Part shown: positions 26,939 to 36,168 of the stretch, piece after piece
Layout of the letters: each line of letters begins with the position of its first letter
Position numbering within the stretch: the stretch's first letter is position 1
Assembly: GCA_001899005.1 (NCBI GenBank)
Contig: MKUW01000007.1
Location: forward strand, 310,001 to 374,000
From: Chloroflexi bacterium 44-23
Lineage (GTDB): Bacteria > Chloroflexota > Anaerolineae > Anaerolineales > Anaerolineaceae
Length of the DNA stretch: 64,000 bases
Direction of reading: 5' to 3'
Translations under genes and position numbers: made by a program
Notes under the pieces: generated by a model
What the model was told of the DNA's origin: nothing
The model's input: the letters and a program-made list of their open reading frames with translations, nothing else
Databases searched by the model: none

Positions 26939-29753
26939 ATTCTTCTATAAATTTATCATTGTTCTCTTTTACTTGAGTATTTTGAGTGGCTTGATCTACA
27001 GGCCGGCGATGGTAAAAGCACAAGATAATCCTGATGATAAATTTGTAGATCAGCTCCTGGCAAAAATGTCTCCAGAGGAAAAGATTGGTCAATTATTCCT
27101 GGTATCTTTTCAAGGTAATACGGTGACAGCTGATTCTCCGATTCATGATTTGATCACTAATCACCACATTGGTGGCGTAATTTTAAATACCCGTAATAAT
27201 AACTTCACTTATGGAGATACAATTTCCTCCGCACAAGAGTTAATTTACGATTTACAGCAATCAGTATGGAGTAATTCCCTAACGAGATTTCCTGATGTAT
27301 CCCCTTCAGCTACAAGCGAGAGCAATTATGTACCATTATTTATTTCTATCAGTCAGGATGGTGATTCTTTCCCTTACGATCAAATTATTAACGGAGTCAC
27401 TACCATGCCAAATGAAATGGCAATTGGCGCTACATGGAAAAGGGCTTACGCTGAAAATGTTGGTAAAGTTCTTGGCCAGGAGCTTAGTGCCCTAGGATTC
27501 AATCTCTATTTGGGTCCTTTGCTGGATGTGCTTGATTTACCTTACGTTGAGGGTGGAGATGATTTAGGCACGCGTACCTTCGGTGGAGACCCATATTGGG
27601 TCGGCGAATTAGGTAAGTCTTTCATCAGTGGAATTCATAACGGCAGTGAAAACTCGATGGCTGTAATTGCAAAACATTTTCCCGGCCGCGGATCATCTGA
27701 CCGCCTTCCGGACGAAGAAGTCGCCACGGTCCGTAAATCACTTGAGCAATTAAAACAAATTGAACTGGCGCCATTCTTTGCAGTCACCGGAGATGCCCCT
27801 GATAAATTATCAACCACCGATGGGTTGTTGGTTTCTCACATTCGATATCAAGGTTTTCAAGGCAATATTCGGGCAACCACCCGGCCAGTAAGTTTTGACC
27901 AGGCAGCTCAGGAACAATTAATGGCACTGCCAGAGTTTTCGAGTTGGCGTGACCAGGGCGGTATTATTGTCAGTGATAACTTAGGATCAAACGCTGTCCG
28001 CAAATTCTTTGACCCTTTCGGTGAATCATATGATCCGCGTCAGATTGCACGCAGCGCATTTTTATCCGGGAACGATTTGCTTTTACTTGATCTTTATATC
28101 GACGCCCGTGATTTGGATCCGTATGCGACCACCTTGCGTATTCTGGAGTTTTTTACGCAAAAGTATCTGGAGGATACGGCTTTTGCCCAACGGGTGGATA
28201 GTTCGGTAAAACGGATTTTACGATTAAAGAATAAACTTTATCCTCAATTTTCAATTGACAGAATTCTCCCTGATGCTGATAACCTTTCAAATATTGGTAC
28301 AAATCAGAATATAAGTTTTGAAGTTGCTAATCAATCGGCGGTATTGATGAGCCCGGATTTCTTGGATTTAAGTGCAGTGATGCCAAGACCCCCTCAAATT
28401 ACTGAGCGGGTATTATTTTTCACCGAGCGGGTTTCAGCCAATCAATGCAGTGAATGCCCCTCACAAGACATACTTTCAGTCGATGCATTTGAGAAAGCAG
28501 TTTTGCGACTATATGGGCCTGGAGCCGGAGAGCAAGTCATCGACGCGCGCATGTCATCGTTTTCATTTAGTGATTTAACCCGATATTTAAATGACCCTAA
28601 ATCGTATTCCGCCTTGGATTCTGAACTGAGGAATGCAAATTGGATTATTTTCTCTTTTATTAAACCAGATCCAAAAAATTCGGATTCACTGGCAATGAAG
28701 AAATTTTTGTCCAATCGAACTGATTTGCTCCGAGACAAGAAAATTGTTGCTTTTGGTTTCAATGCCCCCTATTATCTTGATGCAACTGATATCAGTAAGT
28801 TAACTGCCTATTATGTTTTGTTCAGTAAAACGCCAGCTTTTATTGATCTGGCCGCCAGAATTCTTTTTCAGGAAGCTACGGCGAATGGAGCTTTGCCAGT
28901 CAGTGTGCCGGGAATAGGATATGAGTTGATCTCGGCAATGTCTCCTGACCCGGAACAAGTTATTCCATTATATCTTGACAATATCCCAGTACCGACTGCT
29001 ACTGCGACAACAGAGATTTCTACTCCAGAACCCGACTTTGTTCCAACCTTCGCATTGGGAGAAACTGTTTCAATTCGGACAGGGATCATTGTAGACCACA
29101 ACCAGAACCCAGTCCCGGATGGAACCGTTGTACGATTCTTGATTAATTATTTGAAAGACCCGCCGTTTTCGCAGCAATTTGAATTGACTACGCTGAATGG
29201 AGTCGCCAGGCTCTCATATCGCGTACAAAATACTGGATTATTGGAAATTCGTGCGACCAGTGATCCAGCTACAAAATCAAAGGTTATTCAACTCGAAATC
29301 CCAGCGCCGGAAGGCGCTGAAGCTACTATTGTGGTTTTGAGCACTCCCCAGCCAACCGAAACAAAAGTACCCACCATTACACCAACTTTGTCCCCTACAC
29401 TGGAAGTGACAATGATTAATCCCAACAAACCAAAAGATTTTCCAAGTGTGATGGATTGGTTTGCTGTTATGATTTTGATAATTATGGGAAGCGGTGCATT
29501 TTATTTGTTAAGTTATAATCGTTTCTCAATGCGCTGGGTTTTGCGCTATTTATTGATAGGAATTATAGGGGGGGTCTTAACCTACATCCTTGTTTTATCT
29601 CAGATCAATGCCAATAAAGAGTGGATCCTCAATTTCCGGACAGTAAATTTATTGGTTATTACGATAATTGGCTTGATACTTGGATGGCTTGTTACTTTTA
29701 TCTGGCATATGCGCAATAGAAGATCGTACAAGAAATTATTTACTAATCGTTAA
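26925..29753 (+). CDS. Glycoside hydrolase family 3 protein, membrane-anchored, atypical catalytic loop
   Basis: 942 residues. A signal peptide or N-terminal anchor is followed by a GH3 barrel (about 35-440) beginning MSPEEKIGQLF, with the nucleophile Asp in IIVSDNLGS. In NagZ-type beta-N-acetylglucosaminidases a loop KHFPGHG-DT-x-DSH supplies an Asp-His acid/base; here it reads KHFPGRGSSDRLPDEE, so that His is absent. A GH3 C-terminal-like part and an Ig-like segment (VDHNQNPVPDGTVVRF) follow, then a Pro/Thr-rich linker and three C-terminal membrane helices. It probably acts on peptidoglycan or other hexosaminides outside the membrane. The end overlaps the convergent kinase gene. Confidence 0.85.
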   Translation: MKKHKFFYKFIIVLFYLSILSGLIYRPAMVKAQDNPDDKFVDQLLAKMSPEEKIGQLFLVSFQGNTVTADSPIHDLITNHHIGGVILNTRNNNFTYGDTISSAQELIYDLQQSVWSNSLTRFPDVSPSATSESNYVPLFISISQDGDSFPYDQIINGVTTMPNEMAIGATWKRAYAENVGKVLGQELSALGFNLYLGPLLDVLDLPYVEGGDDLGTRTFGGDPYWVGELGKSFISGIHNGSENSMAVIAKHFPGRGSSDRLPDEEVATVRKSLEQLKQIELAPFFAVTGDAPDKLSTTDGLLVSHIRYQGFQGNIRATTRPVSFDQAAQEQLMALPEFSSWRDQGGIIVSDNLGSNAVRKFFDPFGESYDPRQIARSAFLSGNDLLLLDLYIDARDLDPYATTLRILEFFTQKYLEDTAFAQRVDSSVKRILRLKNKLYPQFSIDRILPDADNLSNIGTNQNISFEVANQSAVLMSPDFLDLSAVMPRPPQITERVLFFTERVSANQCSECPSQDILSVDAFEKAVLRLYGPGAGEQVIDARMSSFSFSDLTRYLNDPKSYSALDSELRNANWIIFSFIKPDPKNSDSLAMKKFLSNRTDLLRDKKIVAFGFNAPYYLDATDISKLTAYYVLFSKTPAFIDLAARILFQEATANGALPVSVPGIGYELISAMSPDPEQVIPLYLDNIPVPTATATTEISTPEPDFVPTFALGETVSIRTGIIVDHNQNPVPDGTVVRFLINYLKDPPFSQQFELTTLNGVARLSYRVQNTGLLEIRATSDPATKSKVIQLEIPAPEGAEATIVVLSTPQPTETKVPTITPTLSPTLEVTMINPNKPKDFPSVMDWFAVMILIIMGSGAFYLLSYNRFSMRWVLRYLLIGIIGGVLTYILVLSQINANKEWILNFRTVNLLVITIIGLILGWLVTFIWHMRNRRSYKKLFTNR

Positions 29754-30719
29754 AAGAAAGCTTAACATAATCAGGCCAATGGCAGACCATAAGAATATCT
29801 GCTCAGGTTTTAATCTGATGATTTCACTTATCGTTAATTTCTTATTGGCCGGTCTGGTGATGGTTGGGTGATTACCCATCAATGCCTGGCGGAATATTGG
29901 AACGTTATCAGGGCGTTCGTCCGGGTGTAAATTTATCGCCCATAAAATTGCTTTTTCAGTACGTACGCTCAATTCCGGATTAATTGAACGGGGTGGAATT
30001 AAGGCTTTCGGTGAGAGAAAGCGAGTTCTAGCATCTGCCGGGCTGGTATTTGTTAAGAGATGATACATGGTAGAACCCATGGCATAAATATCACTGCGTA
30101 CATCTGTATGGCCCGAGTCGCCGCCATATTGTTCCAGTGGTGTGTATAAAGCTGTTCCTTGCCCCTGAACAATTGTGATTGTTACCTCACCAGGCACCGC
30201 TACTTTTACCAGGCCGAAATCAACCAGTTTTAGCAAACCACTGGGAGTTAACTTTAAATTGCTTGGCTTGATATCACGGTGTAAAATGGGTGGTTCTTGC
30301 TCATGTAAGTAAATAAGAGCATCACTCAATTGTCCAATCCAATTGAGCACATCAACTTCTGAAAGAAAATGTTCATTCCTTTTTGCTTCCAGCATGAGAG
30401 TGCGCAAATCTTCGCCGGGTACGTAATCCATCACCAAGTAATCGCGCCCGGAGATGGAAAAGAAATCGGAAACTTTTGGTAAATTAGGATGGTCTAACCG
30501 AGCAAGGACAGTTGCTTCTTGAAGAAATTGATCGCGCGCTTCTTTGAGCAGGTCACCGGTTAAGGAGCGATCATGCTCAACTTCCTTCAATGCGCATAGC
30601 CTGCCAATTAATCGCAGATCGTCAGCAAGATAAATTGAACCAGATCCCCCCTGTCCAATAATTTTACGAATTTGATAGCGTCCACGTAAAACATCCCCAG
30701 ATTTTAATGGGAGCGGCAT
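29736..30719 (-). CDS. Membrane-anchored Ser/Thr protein kinase (PknB-like)
   Basis: 327 residues: kinase domain from about 10 to 270 and one C-terminal membrane helix (residues about 305-325), with no extracellular domain. The glycine loop is IGQGGSGSIY, the catalytic loop HRDIKPSNLKL and the magnesium site DFGLVKV; GSTMYHLLTN closes the lower lobe. The VAIK-like lysine is in LCALKEVE. It should phosphorylate Ser/Thr on cytosolic proteins. It is divergent from the FHA winged-helix gene and close to a PP2C-like gene, which suggests they form a signalling set. Its stop overlaps the end of the GH3 gene on the other strand. Confidence 0.95.
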   Translation of the reverse strand: MPLPLKSGDVLRGRYQIRKIIGQGGSGSIYLADDLRLIGRLCALKEVEHDRSLTGDLLKEARDQFLQEATVLARLDHPNLPKVSDFFSISGRDYLVMDYVPGEDLRTLMLEAKRNEHFLSEVDVLNWIGQLSDALIYLHEQEPPILHRDIKPSNLKLTPSGLLKLVDFGLVKVAVPGEVTITIVQGQGTALYTPLEQYGGDSGHTDVRSDIYAMGSTMYHLLTNTSPADARTRFLSPKALIPPRSINPELSVRTEKAILWAINLHPDERPDNVPIFRQALMGNHPTITRPANKKLTISEIIRLKPEQIFLWSAIGLIMLSFLLTISK

Positions 30720-30769
30720 AAAATGACTTCTTTCCTCATAACAACTAAACTTAAATAAAACTACATATT

Positions 30770-30804
30770 TTGTACAAATCGGCGATTATTTGATATATTA
30801 TACC
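30770..30804 (+). promoter_or_regulatory. Possible promoter of the FHA winged-helix gene
   Basis: TTGTAC is followed after 18 bases by TATATT within a TATATTATA stretch, about 45 bases before the start codon. Confidence 0.4.
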
Positions 30805-30842
30805 CTTAACAAGCATTGCATAAATCGAAACAGGTGGAAAAA

Positions 30843-31514
30843 ATGGAAAGACCGATGGCAGAATTACCCGTTTTACTGGCTCAGGGAGGACCTTTAGCCG
30901 GCCTTAGATGGACAATTGCCAGTGTTCTGCATATTGGTCGTGATCAGGATTGTGAGATTGTTATCCCTGACCGACAGGTGTCGCGTGTTCACGCCCGTTT
31001 TACTTTGACACCAGAGGGAATTTTACTTGAGGACTTAAACAGCAAAAATGGTACGTTTTGCAATGGTGTTCGCTTGGAAGCACCTTGCCTGATAAAAGAT
31101 GGTGATTATATTCAGATTGCGCTTATTCAAGATTTTGTATTTTTAAGCTCTGACGCAACTTTGCCATTAGATCAATCCATTCTTCCGATAGATTGGTCTA
31201 AAAGCACTGATCATGCCAAAATTTTTCTCGATGCCAAATCCCGAAGAGTATGGGTCTCAGGGCAGGAACTCGATCCGCCTTTATCGGTACCTCAATTCCG
31301 GTTATTGCAAGTGATCTACGAACAGGAAGGGGAAGTAGTCTCACGTAATGAATTAGTTGCGGCGATATGGGGAGAAGAAAACGCACAAGGAGTTTCTGAG
31401 CAAGCCTTAGATGCGTTGGTAAGAAGGTTGCGTGAAAGACTGACTTCTCTGGACAACCAATCAGATTTCATTGTTACAGTTCGAGGTCATGGAATTCGAC
31501 TGGAAAACAAATAA
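30843..31514 (+). CDS. FHA domain protein with a C-terminal winged-helix DNA-binding domain
   Basis: 223 residues from the ATG at 30843, which follows AGGTGGAAAAA; an upstream TTG is rejected. The FHA domain (about 20-105) has the phosphothreonine-binding residues in IGRDQDC, VSRVHARF and LNSKNGTFCNG. The C-terminal part (about 125-220) is an OmpR/PhoB-type winged helix (FRLLQVIYEQEGEVVSRNELVAAIWG, then VRRLRERL). A protein that reads phosphothreonine and binds DNA is a likely direct output of the neighbouring kinase. It is convergent with the XRE-cupin gene; the stops are two bases apart. Confidence 0.93.
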   Translation: MERPMAELPVLLAQGGPLAGLRWTIASVLHIGRDQDCEIVIPDRQVSRVHARFTLTPEGILLEDLNSKNGTFCNGVRLEAPCLIKDGDYIQIALIQDFVFLSSDATLPLDQSILPIDWSKSTDHAKIFLDAKSRRVWVSGQELDPPLSVPQFRLLQVIYEQEGEVVSRNELVAAIWGEENAQGVSEQALDALVRRLRERLTSLDNQSDFIVTVRGHGIRLENK

Positions 31515-31515
31515 T

Positions 31516-32172
31516 TTACATTCCGCGTTCACTAACTTCGTGGGGTTCTGGTAACGGATCCGGGTTTTGCACTGAAGCCAGATGGAATTCGGAAGGATGC
31601 TCGCTTTCGACAAATCCTGAAATAACTATAATTGCATTGGTGACTGTTTTTCCGGCGTTACGCCAGCGGTGGATTAACTGAGATGCAAAGATAAGGCTGT
31701 CACCGGCTTGCAAATGATAATACTTTTCATCCACTTCATATTCGAGATTTCCGCGTAAACAATATACAAACTCATGCCCACTATGCAACATGCCATGTGG
31801 TCCGCTTGTTCCACCAACTTCGAGCGTCAGTAAAAAAGCCTCAATTTTTCCAATGAAAGCCTCCCCGCCCAATCCTTCCCATAAGCCGCGCGAAAAAGGA
31901 ACTCGCGAGCGTTGGTCCGCTTTCATAAAAACGACCCTCTTTTTATCAGGCTCGATTCTGAAAAAAGCGGTAACGGGCACTTCCAGAGCGTAAGCTAATT
32001 TGTTCAATGTACTTACGGACGGGGAAGTCAGATTCCTTTCGATCATGCTAAGTGCATTCGCTGAGAGAGAACTACGCCGGGCTAATTCGCGCATCGATAT
32101 TCGGCGCGCTTCGCGCAACTCACGCAATCGTAAACCAATATCTACCGAGATTGCTTCATGTTCAAGACTCAT
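31516..32172 (-). CDS. XRE-family transcriptional regulator with C-terminal cupin domain
   Basis: 218 residues. An N-terminal XRE helix-turn-helix (LRLRELREARRISMRELARRSSLSANALSMIER) is joined to a C-terminal cupin (HSGHEFVYCLRGNLEYEV, QAGDSLIFASQLIHRWRN) that would sense a small ligand. Similar regulators such as PuuR- or SutR-like proteins repress metabolic genes. The start ATG at 32172 follows GGAGGGTTTATT; a longer frame to 32199 would include that site. The nearest divergent gene is the PP2C-like one, about 400 bases away, and no obvious operator could be picked out. Confidence 0.93.
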   Translation of the reverse strand: MSLEHEAISVDIGLRLRELREARRISMRELARRSSLSANALSMIERNLTSPSVSTLNKLAYALEVPVTAFFRIEPDKKRVVFMKADQRSRVPFSRGLWEGLGGEAFIGKIEAFLLTLEVGGTSGPHGMLHSGHEFVYCLRGNLEYEVDEKYYHLQAGDSLIFASQLIHRWRNAGKTVTNAIIVISGFVESEHPSEFHLASVQNPDPLPEPHEVSERGM

Positions 32173-32571
32173 AATAAACCCTCCAAAAGACGCGGCCACA
32201 TTCCTGTGTCAATAACATTTTCATTATACGAGGTTTTCTTCACTTAAAAAGTAAACGTAAAAACTTTTAATGCCATAACTTGTATTTTTCAATTGAACAG
32301 GCTTACGAAGTGTTTTTGGGCAGGTGACCACCCGTCTAAAAACTCTCTGCCCTAATTGATGAAATAAAACCGTAATTTAATGTTTTTTTATAAATTTATT
32401 CATAATTTCCGATTATCTTTCAAATTCAGCCATCCGGTTCGGTTGAATGAACGACTGGACTATTGATACTCTAAGTGATACCAGACGATAAATTGAACTG
32501 ATCCATTTTATATTAAAATTCTAATTTATAATATCTATTAGAACGATTGCAAAAGAGAGGAACCCGAAATA
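32173..32571. other. Gene-free divergent interval with a copy of a dispersed repeat
   Basis: AT-rich DNA between the XRE-cupin and PP2C-like genes. It holds a G/C-richer block at 32317-32370 that is similar to one before hrcA (listed as repeat). No other structure or small gene is convincing. Confidence 0.5.
32317..32370. repeat. Dispersed intergenic repeat, copy 1
   Basis: The segment TAAAAACTCTCTGC plus CCTAATTGATGAAATAAAAC matches the one at 57295-57330 at about 30 of 35 positions. Both copies are preceded by a short G/C-rich palindromic patch (here GGGCAGGTGACCACCCG). Confidence 0.6.
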
Positions 32572-35043
32572 TTGTTTGACCTTTATGTTCTCCCTTTGGG
32601 CTATCATGATCAAAAAAATGATTCCTTGGTTCAAGGTTATTATATTGGCACCGCTCAAAAAAGAACTGCTCGGAATCGAGAATTTGATATAGTATTATTT
32701 AAATTCTCTGCAACGCATGATTTATTATCCGCAGATAATGCTGAGGTTGAACGGTTTCTCCAAAAAGCTGCTACTCTTTTTTTCCGCACGAATGGCCCTG
32801 TTACAACGGCTATTCGTCAATGCAGTGGTTTTTTTAATGAATTGTTAATTAAGCACAATCAAGGCAAAACTGTCAGCCAGATTATTACAGGAACCTTACA
32901 ACTCGCAGTATTCCATGCTGAGGAAGCTTATTTTGCACATGCCGGATCAGCAGCCACCTATGTGATTAACAACGAACAACAGGATTTATTTATTAACCAG
33001 GCTGCCGGAAGTCAAGGGGTGGGGGTCAGCAAAGCAATAAAATTTAGCTTTTTTTATAAAGCCTTAAAAAATGGAGATAGGATCATCATGACAGTCCATC
33101 CTCCGCAAGGGTGGACAAAAGTCTCATTAAGTGCGGGTTCACGTAATTCAATCAGCCACATGCGTAAGATCTTGATTGATAAAGCAGAAAGTGACTTTGA
33201 AGCCATTGTCATACAGGTTCGCAATGGTAATGGAGCAATTCACCAACTGCGTTTGGATGGAACACAACAAGAACAAACGGGGGCGATTGATGAAGAAATT
33301 ATTGATCCACTCATTGATTCAGCCCCAACTGAATTAAACGCTGAAGAAGAATTTCCAATTGTTAGAAATTTGGAAAATGAATTGGGTTTAAATGCCCCGA
33401 ACAGCCCGAAAATAAATGAAGATAGTGCGCTAATTTTGCCAGTTGATCCAGTTGAAAAAGACGAGCCCTATAAGTCGCGTGCGGAGTTTTCATCCTCCCA
33501 ACAAAAAGTACCCATATCCAGCCCAGAGAGTGTGACATATAGTGTGACATATGATGAAGCGGAGTCTGAAAAGGCTTCGATTGATGTTCCCAAACGTTCA
33601 CACCGCGAAATTTTGCAGGCAGAACAAAAATGGGAACCTGAAGCGGCTGTTGAAGAAAAAATCGGCAGGCAGCCATCAATTGCCTTTTCCAGAAGAGCGG
33701 CAAAGTGGTTAATAACCATTAAGAATTTCCTGGTTAAAGTTACCTCAAAATCAGAATCGTTGAACACTTCTATTTCGGAGAATACAGCCAAGTTAATCTC
33801 AAGGACAAACCCGGCAAGCAGCACGAATAGTTCAACCCTATCATTAACCAGCATGTTCTTCATCGCCATTCTGGTGCCTGTCTTGGTGGTCGCAACTGCA
33901 ACGACTGTATATTTTCGAAGTGGGCGTGGTGAGCAGCATCAAAAATTTGCGCTGCAGGCGAATGAGTTGATAACCCAGGCAAATGACGAAGTGGACGATG
34001 TTAAGCGTCTGGTTATCTTGCAGGATGCCCTTTTGTATCTGGATGAAGCTGAAAAATATGGAAAGACAGAAGCTTCACAAGAGTTGCGTTTGATTGTCCA
34101 AAAACACCTGGATATATTACAGGGTGTGACAAGACTGCAACTTCAGCCAACGGTTCAGGTTGGAATTGATCGCAGGATTAATTTCTCAAGAATGGTGGTG
34201 AGTTTTAATGAGGATATCTACGCTCTCGATCAAGTTACAGGTCGTGTTTTACGGATGGTTGCAACCAGACCAGATTATCAAGTTGACACAACTTTTGTAT
34301 GCGGACCGGGAAAATACGGACAGACAGTAGTACATGAATTGGTGGACATCGACCTGATATCATTTAGCAATGCGCGTAACGCCACGCTTATTGGAATTGA
34401 TCGGGCTGGCAGCGTAATTTTATGTTCACCCGGTGGTGAACCCTTTGCGATTACTTTGAAGACGCCAGAATTAGGATGGGGGCATATCCAGGCAATCGGA
34501 TTTAATGGCTACAGTCTTTACATTTTGGATATTGATGAAAGAACACGTGACTTATATCGGCTGCCTTCCGACGGATTAAGTTTTGAAGGCAACCCGGAAT
34601 CTATTTTCAGTGGGAATACTCCTGCAGATTTATCCGAATCTGCGGATATAGCACTTTATGATAGCCAATTGTATGTGCTCAGTAATAATGGAAATTTAAT
34701 GGAATGTTCACTGAATAATGTCCAAATTCTGTGTACTCCAAATATTGGATATGGCATCATCCAATCAGGTCAGGAGCGAAAGACAACGGAGATAATCGCG
34801 GGTACGAAGTTTGTACAAATTCAAACCACCCAACCCCCTGATCCCTCGATTTATTTTATGGATCAATTGAATGGAAGTGTCTATCATTTCAGCCTTGCAA
34901 TGAATATGCAAAAACAAATTCGGCCAGACTTTGTTTCTTTGCAATCAGCTCCGCAAGGTGATTTAACAGCCTTTGCAGTCAGTCCATATGGCGTTATTCA
35001 TTTTGCCTTCGGACACGCCCTCTACTTTGGTTACATCCCTTAG
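32572..35043 (+). CDS. PP2C-like (probably inactive) membrane protein with a C-terminal propeller-like domain
   Basis: 823 residues, TTG start after AGAGAGGAACCCG. The first 235 residues look like a PP2C fold (AVFHAEEAYFAHAGSAATYVI in place of the VGDSR strand; NGDRIIMTVH), but the metal-binding DGMGG and GDSR aspartates are missing. A charged linker of about 170 residues follows, then a membrane helix near residue 440 (MFFIAILVPVLVVATATTVYF), and about 360 residues with repeated beta-strand patterns such as NEDIYALDQVTGRVL and YDSQLYVLSNNGNLMEC that suggest a beta-propeller outside the cell. Phosphatase activity is doubtful. A sensor or scaffold in the kinase-FHA island is a possible role. 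Confidence 0.7.
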   Translation: MFDLYVLPLGYHDQKNDSLVQGYYIGTAQKRTARNREFDIVLFKFSATHDLLSADNAEVERFLQKAATLFFRTNGPVTTAIRQCSGFFNELLIKHNQGKTVSQIITGTLQLAVFHAEEAYFAHAGSAATYVINNEQQDLFINQAAGSQGVGVSKAIKFSFFYKALKNGDRIIMTVHPPQGWTKVSLSAGSRNSISHMRKILIDKAESDFEAIVIQVRNGNGAIHQLRLDGTQQEQTGAIDEEIIDPLIDSAPTELNAEEEFPIVRNLENELGLNAPNSPKINEDSALILPVDPVEKDEPYKSRAEFSSSQQKVPISSPESVTYSVTYDEAESEKASIDVPKRSHREILQAEQKWEPEAAVEEKIGRQPSIAFSRRAAKWLITIKNFLVKVTSKSESLNTSISENTAKLISRTNPASSTNSSTLSLTSMFFIAILVPVLVVATATTVYFRSGRGEQHQKFALQANELITQANDEVDDVKRLVILQDALLYLDEAEKYGKTEASQELRLIVQKHLDILQGVTRLQLQPTVQVGIDRRINFSRMVVSFNEDIYALDQVTGRVLRMVATRPDYQVDTTFVCGPGKYGQTVVHELVDIDLISFSNARNATLIGIDRAGSVILCSPGGEPFAITLKTPELGWGHIQAIGFNGYSLYILDIDERTRDLYRLPSDGLSFEGNPESIFSGNTPADLSESADIALYDSQLYVLSNNGNLMECSLNNVQILCTPNIGYGIIQSGQERKTTEIIAGTKFVQIQTTQPPDPSIYFMDQLNGSVYHFSLAMNMQKQIRPDFVSLQSAPQGDLTAFAVSPYGVIHFAFGHALYFGYIP

Positions 35044-35049
35044 GGAATC

Positions 35050-36168
35050 ATGACGAATATTTTTGAGAGCATCACCCATCCAACGTTGATTTTGGATGAG
35101 AAAAAAGCACGTAGAAATCTGGAATCAATTTCAAACAAAATTGAAAACCAAAATATTCTATTTCGTCCGCACTTTAAGACGCATCAATCGGCAAAAATTG
35201 GAAGTTGGTTTTTGGAACGCGGTATTCGGCCAATTACGGTTTCTTCTGTGGAAATGGCAACATATTTTGCCAGACATGGCTGGAATGATATCTTAATTGC
35301 CTTTCCAGTCAATTTGCGCGAAATAGACGCAATAGCCAGCCTGGCCAAGACCACCTCATTATCATTATTAGTTGAAGATCTGGAAACGATTGAACAATTA
35401 AATAATCACCTGGTCGAAGAGGTGGAATTACGCGTGAAGGTTGATGTCGGTGCACGGCGCAGTGGGGTGGATTGGAATCAACCGCAAAAAATTATACAGA
35501 TTGTCGATCGCATCAATTCAAGCCCGAGACTGAAATTTGGCGGGTTATTAACCCATGCCGGTCATTCGTACCGTGCCCATGGTGTTAACGAAGTTGTTGC
35601 TTTGTATGCGCAAACTTTGGAGCGTATGCAATCGGTTCAATTAGCACTGCTGGAAAATGGTGTAGAAAATGTACGCATTTCTGTTGGTGATACACCAACA
35701 ACTTCTTTAGTTCAAAATCTGGGTGATATCGATGAGATCCGCCCGGGAAATTTCCTTTTTTACGACATGCAGCAATTTAAAATTGGATCATGTTCATTAG
35801 AGCAAATTGCGGTTTGTGTCACCTGTCCTATTGTAGCAATTCATAAAGACAGAGACGAAATTGTCGTATATGGAGGAGCCATTCATTTTTCCAAAGATTA
35901 TTATGCTCGCAGCGATGGTTCTAACGGATACGGATTAGCGGTCGGTAGCGCTTCACAAAATTGGGATTGCAATAACATCATCGGTGAGGTTAAATCATTA
36001 TCGCAGGAGCATGGTGTAATTAAGTGTTTACCCGGCAAAGCTGAATTGCAAAAAACAGGTGATTTGTTATGCATTTTGCCAGCTCACTCATGTTTGACGG
36101 TCCAAGCCATGCGGACGTATACGACATTGGATGGCCAGATAATTCAGACATTGAATAGTGATTGTTAA
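35050..36168 (+). CDS. D-serine dehydratase / D-threonine aldolase-like PLP enzyme
   Basis: 372 residues of the alanine racemase-like fold type III. The PLP lysine is K43 in RPHFKTH. The C-terminal beta domain has the metal-binding His346-x-Cys348 in PAHSCLT, which is characteristic of eukaryotic-type D-serine dehydratase and D-threonine aldolase. Predicted reactions are removal of ammonia from D-serine or cleavage of D-threonine to glycine and acetaldehyde; sequence does not decide between them. The ATG lies six bases after the PP2C-like gene and may be co-transcribed. It converges on the M50 peptidase gene, with the stops overlapping by four bases. Confidence 0.88.
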   Translation: MTNIFESITHPTLILDEKKARRNLESISNKIENQNILFRPHFKTHQSAKIGSWFLERGIRPITVSSVEMATYFARHGWNDILIAFPVNLREIDAIASLAKTTSLSLLVEDLETIEQLNNHLVEEVELRVKVDVGARRSGVDWNQPQKIIQIVDRINSSPRLKFGGLLTHAGHSYRAHGVNEVVALYAQTLERMQSVQLALLENGVENVRISVGDTPTTSLVQNLGDIDEIRPGNFLFYDMQQFKIGSCSLEQIAVCVTCPIVAIHKDRDEIVVYGGAIHFSKDYYARSDGSNGYGLAVGSASQNWDCNNIIGEVKSLSQEHGVIKCLPGKAELQKTGDLLCILPAHSCLTVQAMRTYTTLDGQIIQTLNSDC

